Below are positions 34,903 through 42,557 of a DNA stretch of 64,000 nucleotides, in pieces. The notes beneath the pieces were generated by a model. That model ran no database searches. It was not told the DNA's origin and saw only the letters and a list, made by a program, of their open reading frames with translations. The DNA is taken from the NCBI GenBank assembly GCA_934168245.1, contig CAKPMY010000003.1, positions 84,883 to 148,882 on the forward strand. Direction: 5' to 3'. How positions within the stretch are numbered: the stretch's first letter is position 1; each line of letters opens with the position of its first letter. The DNA is from an uncultured Bacilli bacterium (GTDB lineage: Bacteria; Bacillota_I; Bacilli_A; RF39; UBA660). A program made the position numbers and the translations under genes.

Positions 34903-35993
34903 GTTTTAGATCTATGTCATCCTGAATGGTATGAAAACATATATTATGGCGTACAAAAAGAAACTGCCGTTTTAGATCTATGTCATCCTGAATGGTATGA
35001 AAACCTTGTTGTAAATGGATCACTTTAACTTATGGTTTTAGATCTATGTCATCCTGAATGGTATGAAAACTATTGATTCAGACGATGACAAAATCATTTT
35101 GTTTTAGATCTATGTCATCCTGAATGGTATGAAAACTATTTCACAATAAAAAATATACTTACTATGGTTTTAGATCTATGTCATCCTGAATGGTATGAAA
35201 ACGCTATCAACTTTATTAACATCAAACCCATTGTTTTAGATCTATGTCATCCTGAATGGTATGAAAACTTCTCATGAAAATGACATGGTACAGAGATTGT
35301 TTTAGATCTATGTCATCCTGAATGGTATGAAAACAGCAAGTATAATTAGTTATATAACTGAATTGTTTTAGATCTATGTCATCCTGAATGGTATGAAAAC
35401 TTTTATTTAAACTTGGTTATGGTGTATTGGTTTTAGATCTATGTCATCCTGAATGGTATGAAAACCCAACGGTATGTCGTGTGTCGAATACCATAGTTTT
35501 AGATCTATGTCATCCTGAATGGTATGAAAACTTATTGACTTTTCTTGCGTACCAGACTTATGTTTTAGATCTATGTCATCCTGAATGGTATGAAAACCCA
35601 CAAATAACTATTATGAGAGTAGAGTCAGTTTTAGATCTATGTCATCCTGAATGGTATGAAAACCCATATTGTCATCATAGTTTTAAGCCACAAGTTTTAG
35701 ATCTATGTCATCCTGAATGGTATGAAAACGCAAAGAATTTATCTTCTGTAAGACCTTCTGTTTTAGATCTATGTCATCCTGAATGGTATGAAAACTCTAG
35801 TTCTTCCTCTGTCATCTTGGTCTTGGTTTTAGAACTATGTCATCCTGAATGGTATGAAAACATAAACTTTATCGTTATGATTGGAAATGGTGTTTTAGAT
35901 CTATGTCATCCTGAATGGTATGAAAACATGGTAAAAAAGTTGCAGTATTAAATAAAAGTTTTAGATCTATGTCATCTTGAATGGTATGAAAAC
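34903..35993 (+). CRISPR. CRISPR array, 17 repeats and 16 spacers
   Basis: The 36-bp repeat begins GTTTTAGATCTATGTCATC and ends CTGAATGGTATGAAAAC. Starts are at 34903, 34969, 35035, 35101, 35167, 35233, 35299, 35365, 35430, 35496, 35562, 35628, 35694, 35760, 35826, 35892 and 35958. Spacers are 30 bp except the eighth (29 bp). Repeat 15 has AGAACTATG for AGATCTATG; the last has CATCTTG for CATCCTG. The leader is on the csn2 side, so the newest spacers are nearest csn2. No spacer matches the rest of the window by eye. Confidence 0.98.
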
Positions 35994-36022
35994 AACTGAA
36001 CCTCCCTATTTATACAACGAAA

Positions 36023-36130
36023 AAAAGACACTAAATAGTGCCCACATATCATAAGAACAAAGAAGTGCTCGGATTTCAACCGAAGTCTCTACTATCATAG
36101 TGTAATCACCCTATACTACTACCTCTTTGC
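36023..36130 (-). ncRNA. Small structured RNA between the array and an orphan repeat
   Basis: Promoter on the minus strand (36137-36165). The RNA of about 108 nt folds with a 9-bp closing helix (GCAAAGAGG with CTTCTTTGT), two inner hairpins (GTGATTACAC type; CTTCGG/CCGAG with loop TTGAAAT), then a terminator (GGCACT/AGTGTC, 36028-36042, and a T run). No ORF follows on that strand; downstream is the array in antisense. It shows no pairing with the CRISPR repeat. Function unknown. Confidence 0.6.
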
Positions 36131-36136
36131 TTCTAG

Positions 36137-36165
36137 ATTATACTATATTTTATTTACATAATCAA
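36137..36165 (-). promoter_or_regulatory. Promoter of the small RNA beside the array
   Basis: Minus strand: -35 TTGATT (36160-36165), 17-bp spacer, perfect -10 TATAAT (36137-36142). Confidence 0.7.
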
Positions 36166-36209
36166 CCATTCGTTTTTCTTGGAATGTTAAATTATGTGTT
36201 CCATTCTCA

Positions 36210-36245
36210 GTTTTAGATTTATGTCATCTTGAATGGTATGAAAAA
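36210..36245 (+). repeat. Orphan degenerate CRISPR repeat
   Basis: 36 bp differing from the array repeat at three places (AGATTTATG, CATCTTG, final A). It lies 216 bp past the last repeat in the same orientation. It shares CATCTTG with the last repeat and with the anti-repeat. Confidence 0.85.
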
Positions 36246-36433
36246 AAGCAACAATGTTGATACTTGATAATAAAAAGTAACATAACTATTTTTATCTGTC
36301 ACATCTCAACTTAATCAAAGGTGAAAATATAGGTACAAATCAACATAATCAAATATCACAAGCCATTAAAAAATATAAAAGGAAAGGAATCTAATATAGG
36401 ATAGTTAGATCATAATTAGATTGTAGTAGAAAT

Positions 36434-36661
36434 ATGAATGTAAAAGAGGAAGCACTAAAGTTAAGAAATTTTGAGGAGTATGAAAAGAAAATTGATGAAT
36501 TGAATGCAAGAGGTCTTGTCTTAGATGAAGAAGTTGTTAAACATTTTTCTAAAATATTACCAAAAGCCTATAATCCATATGATGAAGAAAATGACATAGT
36601 ATACGATTTACCAGGGTTAGGGCAAAAAAAGAAAATAGAATTTGTAAAAAAGAAAATGTAA
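36434..36661 (+). CDS. Small hypothetical protein next to the CRISPR array
   Basis: 75 residues, acidic and Lys-rich with predicted helices, then an Asp/Glu/Tyr/Pro-rich tail (YNPYDEENDIVYDLPGLG). No good ribosome site precedes the ATG, so translation is uncertain. No family recognised. Confidence 0.4.
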   Translation: MNVKEEALKLRNFEEYEKKIDELNARGLVLDEEVVKHFSKILPKAYNPYDEENDIVYDLPGLGQKKKIEFVKKKM

Positions 36662-36817
36662 ACTGATAATTTAATATAACCATATTTCAAGTTTATAATA
36701 AAGCATATAATATATCCAACAGTGAGATGTATTCTTTGCAATATGGCAATATAAAAAAGGTAACATTCTAAAATATACTTAATATAGAGTTAATTTTCAG
36801 AGAAAAAAGTGATATTA

Positions 36818-37003
36818 ATGAATAAATTTAATGAATTAGATGAAGTTAAAATTATATCATCAGGTAAAATAGGAATAATAGTGGATTTATATAAATCAGA
36901 AGATAAATGGTACTATCAAGTGGAACTAATAGAAAAGATTATTGGCAAGGATATAATTGAGTGCCAAGAGGGTGAGCTTAAAAGATTAAAGAATAGCAAA
37001 TAG
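36818..37003 (+). CDS. Small SH3/KOW-like protein
   Basis: 61 residues. The ATG at 36818 follows AAGTGAT and is preferred to the upstream in-frame start at 36809. The pattern KIISSGKIGIIVDLYK ... YYQVELI ... CQEGELKRL looks like the short SH3-like beta-barrel proteins found in many bacteria (DUF4926-like). No function is known for these. It stands alone between the CRISPR region and the Cys-rich gene. Confidence 0.55.
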   Translation: MNKFNELDEVKIISSGKIGIIVDLYKSEDKWYYQVELIEKIIGKDIIECQEGELKRLKNSK

Positions 37004-37133
37004 TATTTTTGATATATATTACTAAAAATTCACAGTGTTTTGCGGCATAGAAAATAAACAAAAGAAAAGCCATTTAATGTTTCAAAAGCATATTCATTAT
37101 AAAATTATTAATGATTATCAATCACTATAAGTG

Positions 37134-37162
37134 TTGCCATATACAGGTGACAATACTATAAT
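37134..37162 (+). promoter_or_regulatory. Promoter of the Cys-rich protein gene
   Basis: -35 TTGCCA (37134-37139), 17-bp spacer, -10 TATAAT (37157-37162). Its position rules out the in-frame GTG at 37131 as a start. Confidence 0.7.
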
Positions 37163-37184
37163 AGTTAAAAGTCGGTGTATTTAT

Positions 37185-37784
37185 ATGAGAAAAAGAATCA
37201 TTGTCATTAAAACAAAAATTGATTATATAAAATTTATAAAAAGCATTAATTTATACAAAAGTTTTTTATTTTATAATACTGAATTTCAATTAAAAGGAAC
37301 ATATCAAAATGAAAAAATGTTACAAATAATAAAAGGGCTAAACATAAAAAGAAGAAAAGAAAGAATTAAATATGTATACGACACAGCTTGCAACATAATA
37401 GACAATAACATTGCAGGAGAAAATATATGTGGATTTAAAAATGGCAAGTGTTATATTCAACAAAAACAAAATAATAATAAATGTAATGGTTGTTGCAGGA
37501 TGTGTAAATATCAGAATAAAAATGGTTGCCCTACAAAAAATCTTGCTTGTAAACTATTTAATTGTTCAGAAGTAAAACAACGTCATAAAATCATTGAATA
37601 TAAAGACTTAGACATCTTAAAACTTTTATCACTAAAAAACAGGTTAATTGTAAAATCTGACTATTTTACTACTAGGGAAGAGGTGTTAAAAGATTTATAT
37701 CCATATACATTAACTTATTCAATATTAAGAATACTATTTAGAATTATAGTAGGTAGCATTGCTAAAATAAGAAAAAGAATGTAA
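37185..37784 (+). CDS. Cysteine-rich hypothetical protein
   Basis: 199 residues from the ATG at 37185 (GGTG ribosome site, promoter just upstream). The middle is packed with Cys: CGFKNGKC, then CNGCCRMCKYQNKNGC, then CKLFNC, eleven in about 60 residues, enough for zinc or an iron-sulphur cluster. A hydrophobic stretch near the C-terminus (YSILRILFRIIVGSIAKI) may touch the membrane. I do not recognise the family. Confidence 0.7.
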   Translation: MRKRIIVIKTKIDYIKFIKSINLYKSFLFYNTEFQLKGTYQNEKMLQIIKGLNIKRRKERIKYVYDTACNIIDNNIAGENICGFKNGKCYIQQKQNNNKCNGCCRMCKYQNKNGCPTKNLACKLFNCSEVKQRHKIIEYKDLDILKLLSLKNRLIVKSDYFTTREEVLKDLYPYTLTYSILRILFRIIVGSIAKIRKRM

Positions 37785-37856
37785 ACCCATTCTAAAAAAG
37801 TATTATCTTTAGTAACCAAGGAAGTTAAAAGACATAAAATACTACAGGTGATAAAT

Positions 37857-39134
37857 ATGTATAATAGAGCAACAAAAAAAGTTGTTATAGATGCCGGCCA
37901 TGGTGGAAATGATCCAGGTGCTTTATCTGGAAATTTAAAAGAAAAAGATCTAAATTTGGAAGCAGCACAATACATGTATAAGCGATTACAAGAATTAGGC
38001 ATACCATCTACAATTGTTAGAAATGCAGATGAAACACTAGAAAGAAAAGAACGAATTAATAGAATAATGAATGCATATGGTAATAGTTCAGATGTAATAC
38101 TAATATCTAATCACATAAATGCAGGCGGTGGCGAAGGCGCCGAAATAGTCTACGCTCTTCGTAATTCTCCAACTCTAGCCGAAATGGCTCTAGACAATAT
38201 TGGAGCTGCCGGTCAAATAGAAAGAAAGGTATATCAACGTCGTCTTCCTGAAAATCCTAACAAGGACTATTATTTTATAATTCGTGACACTGGCAATCTA
38301 GAATCTTTACTTGTCGAATACGGTTTCATTGACAACGCCAGAGATGCCGTAAAACTACAAAATAATTTAACTGACTATGTAGAAGGTGTTGTAAAGGCCA
38401 TAGCGGATTATTCTAACGTGCCATATACACCACCTACAACAGAGATAGTAGATGGCTATTATACCGTAAAAAGAGGCGATACATTATACAGTATAGCCAA
38501 TCAGTTCTCGACTACTGTTCAAAAACTAAAATCATTAAACAATCTAACATCAAATAATCTACAAATAGGTCAGGTTCTTTTAGTAACAGAATCTATATAC
38601 CCAAATGTTTCCACATACACTGTGGAAAAAGGTGATACATTATATGGTATAGCAAACAAATTCTCAACGACAGTTCAAGAAATAAAAGCCCTAAACAATC
38701 TAACTACTAACACACTACTTCCAGGACAAATAATATATATTCCAGCCTCATCAACCACAGTTACTCCTCCAACACCTGAAACACCTACTCAACCAACACA
38801 ACCATCAGAACCAGAAACTCCATATCTAATATACACAGTACAAAAGGGTGATAGTCTTTGGAAAATATCACAAAAGTATGGTGTACCAGTAAACGAAATA
38901 ATTGCCTTTAACAACTTAAATTCAGTCAATTTACAAGTAGGCGACGAACTACAAATACCAATTTCATCTCTCGATGACAATACATCTAATCAACTTACTT
39001 ACACAGTACAAAACGGCGACACCTTATGGTCAATAGCCAAGAAATTTGATGTCACTGTAGATAGCATCAAAACCACTAACAACCTTACCTCAAACTTATT
39101 AACAGTAGGTCAAACTCTAACAATTATTCAGTAA
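37857..39134 (+). CDS. N-acetylmuramoyl-L-alanine amidase with four LysM domains
   Basis: The ATG at 37857 is placed by AGGTGAT; about 425 residues. The N-terminal Amidase_3 domain has IDAGHGGNDPG (His), LKEKDLNLEAA (Glu), ISNHINAGGG (His) and LLVEYGFIDN (Glu). Four LysM modules follow, each starting YTVxxGDTLxxIA, with a Thr/Pro/Glu-rich spacer between the second and third. No signal peptide is visible, which is odd for a wall hydrolase; export may be non-classical. It is a second amidase beside 11905-12603. Confidence 0.92.
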   Translation: MYNRATKKVVIDAGHGGNDPGALSGNLKEKDLNLEAAQYMYKRLQELGIPSTIVRNADETLERKERINRIMNAYGNSSDVILISNHINAGGGEGAEIVYALRNSPTLAEMALDNIGAAGQIERKVYQRRLPENPNKDYYFIIRDTGNLESLLVEYGFIDNARDAVKLQNNLTDYVEGVVKAIADYSNVPYTPPTTEIVDGYYTVKRGDTLYSIANQFSTTVQKLKSLNNLTSNNLQIGQVLLVTESIYPNVSTYTVEKGDTLYGIANKFSTTVQEIKALNNLTTNTLLPGQIIYIPASSTTVTPPTPETPTQPTQPSEPETPYLIYTVQKGDSLWKISQKYGVPVNEIIAFNNLNSVNLQVGDELQIPISSLDDNTSNQLTYTVQNGDTLWSIAKKFDVTVDSIKTTNNLTSNLLTVGQTLTIIQ

Positions 39135-39167
39135 AACTATGTTTCACAGTCAAACATAGTTTTTTTA
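39135..39167 (+). terminator. Rho-independent terminator
   Basis: AACTATGTTT, loop, AAACATAGTT, then a T run, directly after the LysM amidase. Confidence 0.9.
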
Positions 39168-39192
39168 TGTATTCGCCCAACTTCCATCCACA

Positions 39193-39264
39193 CAAAAAAA
39201 GAACCTTCAATGAAATCTGTTTCCACAACAGCGAAACAATTTCACCAACTAAAGGTTCTTTTAC
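39193..39264 (-). terminator. Two-tier hairpin terminator
   Basis: Outer stem AAAGAACCTT/AAGGTTCTTT; inner stems TGAAAT/ATTTCA and TGTTTC/GAAACA. It terminates the minus-strand thioredoxin-like gene. Confidence 0.75.
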
Positions 39265-39281
39265 TTTAAAAGCAATTTTAA

Positions 39282-39872
39282 TTATACTGTTTTCTTTCTA
39301 GCAACAACAACACCATAAGTAATACCTGCAACTACAAGTAAAATAATTATTAATGCCATCGCATCATTTGATTTACTAGTATTAGTATTCTTAATATCAC
39401 CACTAGCAAAATCAACATAGTTTGCTATATCATATCTGTCAGCAACATCTTTTTCATACTCAGATTTAATAGCCTCTTTTATATCATCAGCATATGAATC
39501 ATCATATCCAGACCAAGATTTATCACCGATCAAAATATAAGGAACTCCAGAAATTTTTTCTTTTCTTACTTCTCCTACTTTTTGTAATAAATCTGCATTA
39601 TCACTATCATACCAAGTTTCATAATCTAAAATTTTATAATATTGACCATATTCTTCTTCAATACTATTAAAGAATTCCTCAGCATCAGCACAATGTGGAC
39701 ATCCTTCACCACGGAAGAAATAGATTTTAACTTTGTTGTCCTCTACTGCAACTTCTGACTCTCCTGAAGTAACTTCAACATTATCTTCACTAGTACCTTC
39801 ATCAGCAAGAACTGCTAATGGCATTGCAAACAAGCACATTATAATTGCTAAAAATAATTTTACTTTCTTCAT
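39282..39872 (-). CDS. Membrane-anchored thioredoxin-like protein (CPHC)
   Basis: 196 residues from the ATG behind GGAGGTAAAT; upstream in-frame ATGs lack a ribosome site. A signal peptide (residues 1-23) is followed by a thioredoxin fold with the redox pair GEGCPHCADAEEF and cis-Pro in SGVPYILIG. After a Ser/Asn linker comes one C-terminal membrane helix and a RKK tail. It faces outside and probably handles disulphides. Two genes upstream on the same strand is a ferredoxin-thioredoxin-reductase-like protein. Confidence 0.85.
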   Translation of the reverse strand: MKKVKLFLAIIMCLFAMPLAVLADEGTSEDNVEVTSGESEVAVEDNKVKIYFFRGEGCPHCADAEEFFNSIEEEYGQYYKILDYETWYDSDNADLLQKVGEVRKEKISGVPYILIGDKSWSGYDDSYADDIKEAIKSEYEKDVADRYDIANYVDFASGDIKNTNTSKSNDAMALIIILLVVAGITYGVVVARKKTV

Positions 39873-40061
39873 ATTTACCTCCATATTCATAATAACACAA
39901 AAGCAAAAAATAGAAAACAAAAGTTACAAAAATTGTCATAAAATCAACAAAAAAACGATATTTTAACCCAAAAAATATCGAAAAAGCACTCTATAAATAT
40001 CATAAAAGTTTCAATCCCACTCAGAAAAAATAAACCACCATCACTTTAACAGTTCACCATG

Positions 40062-40313
40062 TTATTTATTTTTTCTATCACCAACATTATTATTACTATC
40101 ACTCTTACTATTGCCGTTGACATCAACACCAACATCCTCTAATGGCACATATAACTTACATCTACAAACCCTATCATTTACAAACTCATCGCAAGGACAC
40201 AAAGTAGAATCATCTACATTAATACGACACGGACAATGTCCATCCTTTCGCTCCAAGCCTTCCATAATAACAGAAACTAACTTTTTATCAGGATTAATTC
40301 TAAAACCTCTCAT
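40062..40313 (-). CDS. Ferredoxin-thioredoxin reductase catalytic-chain-like protein
   Basis: 83 residues from the ATG behind GGAGTGAT. The sequence holds CPCRINVDDSTLCPCDEFV and CRCKLYV, matching the CPC...CPC...CHC pattern of the FTR beta chain that carries a 4Fe-4S cluster next to a redox disulphide (here the third motif is CRC). Stand-alone FTR-like proteins occur in many anaerobes, partners unknown. The C-terminal 20 residues are Asn/Ser/Asp-rich and disordered. Confidence 0.8.
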   Translation of the reverse strand: MRGFRINPDKKLVSVIMEGLERKDGHCPCRINVDDSTLCPCDEFVNDRVCRCKLYVPLEDVGVDVNGNSKSDSNNNVGDRKNK

Positions 40314-40374
40314 ATTATCACTCCAATACAATTATAAATACTTTCCATCCCATAACAAAATCATGTACCACAAC

Positions 40375-41268
40375 TTAAATCTTCGAAAAGTCAAAGTCCG
40401 GAATAAAACTCTTATCCTGCGTATCTCCTTCTTGAATAAAAGCCATTTCTACTCCCAAATCACAAGCATAGTCAATTACTTCATTATATTCATCCTCTGT
40501 TACTTTTCTGTTTAAATTCGGATATTCTTCAATTTCACCCATAGGAGTATATTGATTCATTATACTAATAATTATATTATCTCCATACTTACCATATAAG
40601 TACTTAATTATCTTTTTACTATCCTCAACATATCCAGGTAAAACTAAAACGCGAACTATCACTCCAGCCTTCATTAATTCATCTTCTATTTTGAATCGTC
40701 CGACTTGCTTATACATTTCATCTATTGCCACACTAGCAACTTCAAAATAATTATTACAGTTTGAATATCGGCATCCTAATTCATCATCAAAATACTTTAA
40801 ATCAGCCAAATAAATATCAACAAGCCCATTTAATAAATCAATTGTACCACGATTCTCATAACTACTAGTATTATATACAACTGGTATTCTCAATTCCCGT
40901 CCTTTTATTTCTCGCAAAACATCGACTATTTGCGGTACATACAGAGTAGGGGTGACTAAATTAATATTATGTGCTCCTTTTTCCTGTAGTTCCAAAAATA
41001 TCTCCTTTAGTCTTTCTACAGTTATTTCTTTTCCATATCCACCAGTACTTATTTTTTTATTTTGACAAAAAATACATTTCAAATTACAATGTGAAAAAAA
41101 TACAGTCCCAGATCCAACACTTCCTGAAATAACAGGCTCTTCCCATTGATGCAAACTATAGTAAGCAACCTTAATTTTATCACTAGCCCTACAAAAGCCA
41201 GTAGTCTCATATCTGTTGATACCACAATTTCTCGGACACAAATTACATTTTTTTAATATATCATTCAT
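40375..41268 (-). CDS. Radical SAM protein, PflX/pyruvate-formate-lyase-activating-like
   Basis: 297 residues from the ATG at 41268 behind AGAGGT. An N-terminal Cys set (CNLCPRNCGINR ... GFCRAS) precedes the radical SAM motif CNLKCIFC (CX3CX2C). Later strands (VYNTSSYENRGTIDLL, DIYLADLKYFDD, RVLVLPGYVEDS) fit the COG1313/PflX group. The iron-sulphur cluster cleaves SAM to a 5'-deoxyadenosyl radical; the target protein is unknown. It is close to the FTR- and thioredoxin-like genes on the same strand. Confidence 0.88.
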   Translation of the reverse strand: MNDILKKCNLCPRNCGINRYETTGFCRASDKIKVAYYSLHQWEEPVISGSVGSGTVFFSHCNLKCIFCQNKKISTGGYGKEITVERLKEIFLELQEKGAHNINLVTPTLYVPQIVDVLREIKGRELRIPVVYNTSSYENRGTIDLLNGLVDIYLADLKYFDDELGCRYSNCNNYFEVASVAIDEMYKQVGRFKIEDELMKAGVIVRVLVLPGYVEDSKKIIKYLYGKYGDNIIISIMNQYTPMGEIEEYPNLNRKVTEDEYNEVIDYACDLGVEMAFIQEGDTQDKSFIPDFDFSKI

Positions 41269-41416
41269 ACAAAAACCTCTAGTTACATAGTTTAACACAA
41301 AAATTCATAAAAGTTAAAAAACATTAACAATTTATCTTACAGAACTACCAAGTAACAAAGTTTCAGCATCTGTTTTTTCCCATGACATCACTTTAGAAAG
41401 CTATACAGTCTTTTAT

Positions 41417-42364
41417 CTATCTCTTTCTATCGCCATTAATCAGCCTTACTCTAAGTTCTGCCTTTTCATCTTCGCTAATAAAAGCACAATCTATAGCATT
41501 CAAATTGAATCTAAGAAAATCAGTTTCTGTAAATCCAAATGCCTTTTCCAATTTTTCATATTCTTTATTTAAACTTGTATTAGATACAGTTCTATTATCT
41601 GTATTAATAGTAACTCTAATTCCATTATCAACCAATTTCTTTATTGGATGAATTTCCATACTCAAAACAGCCTTAGTATTAATATTACTTGTAGGACAAA
41701 TCTCTAATGTAATCTTTTCCCGACAAAGTTTACCCAAAACAGCCTCCGATTCAATACTTCTAATACCATGACCAATTCTTGTTGCTCCAAATAATATTGC
41801 ATCAACTACACTCTCATATCCATCTGCTTCTCCTGCATGAATAGTAAATGGTATTTTTTCTTTACCGATAATATTAAACAACTCACTAAAGTCCCGTGTC
41901 TTATATTTTGCCTCGTCTCCAGCCAAGTCAATTCCAACAACCCCATTACCTAAAAATCTCTTTGTAAGTTGAATTACTTTATAATTATCCTCAAAACTAA
42001 AGTTTCTCATCATACAAAAGATTAAATTAATCTTCACATAACTAACTTTCCCAAACCCACGTTTCATAGCAGCCACAACATCATCTATACTATTTTTTTC
42101 TATATGAAATAACGGACAAAGTCTAACTTCGGCATAAATGACTTCATCCTTTTCTAAGGCCTTAGCAAGCAAATAAGCATACATCTCAATATTATCTAAA
42201 TCTTGTAATAACCGTATAGGTAACTTAAACTTTTCTAAATATTCTCCCAGGCTAGAAGAATTTCCATCTATTAATTCACTGCTAGCATCATATCCCAATA
42301 ATTGATTAGTATATGAAACATCAATTGACCCATCAAAATGTAAATGCAATTCAACTTTTCTCAC
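41417..42364 (-). CDS. add: Adenosine deaminase
   Basis: About 315 residues from GTG at 42364 (AAGGGTTGTGAT upstream); an ATG 27 nt earlier is the alternative. Zinc and catalytic motifs are complete: ELHLHFDGS, TIHAGEADG, TRIGHGIRS, ICPTSN and TINTDNRTVSNT. The last motif has NTDN where many ADAs have NTDD, as usual in Firmicutes. It deaminates adenosine to inosine in purine salvage. Confidence 0.93.
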   Translation of the reverse strand: MRKVELHLHFDGSIDVSYTNQLLGYDASSELIDGNSSSLGEYLEKFKLPIRLLQDLDNIEMYAYLLAKALEKDEVIYAEVRLCPLFHIEKNSIDDVVAAMKRGFGKVSYVKINLIFCMMRNFSFEDNYKVIQLTKRFLGNGVVGIDLAGDEAKYKTRDFSELFNIIGKEKIPFTIHAGEADGYESVVDAILFGATRIGHGIRSIESEAVLGKLCREKITLEICPTSNINTKAVLSMEIHPIKKLVDNGIRVTINTDNRTVSNTSLNKEYEKLEKAFGFTETDFLRFNLNAIDCAFISEDEKAELRVRLINGDRKR

Positions 42365-42557
42365 AATATCACAACCCTTATTGTATATCATTATACCATG
42401 TATATATATAAATATGTAAAAGAATTAACAAAAATCATCAAATCTTAAAAATGACCCAGGTATTTTTTCAAATCTACATCACTGCAAAATAAGTCTAAAA
42501 TCGTAACTTATACATACATCCACACCCTCCTTCATATATTTCAACAAGGAGGAAAAT

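Noticed and set aside
35407..35951. Long open frames across the CRISPR array on both strands
   Set aside because: They are made of the repeat itself (periodic LDLCHPEWYEN and its antisense) at a 66-bp, in-frame period; not genes.
34903..35993. Self-targeting spacers
   Set aside because: I compared spacer sequences with the window by eye and saw no match; a proper search was not possible.
36181..36245. Orphan repeat as a natural guide to the cas9 promoter (tracr-L or CreR analogue)
   Set aside because: No convincing match of its upstream 20 bp to 28741-28930 was seen by eye; left as an open check only.
37131..37184. GTG start giving an 18-residue longer Cys-rich protein
   Set aside because: The segment holds the -35 and -10 of the gene's own promoter.
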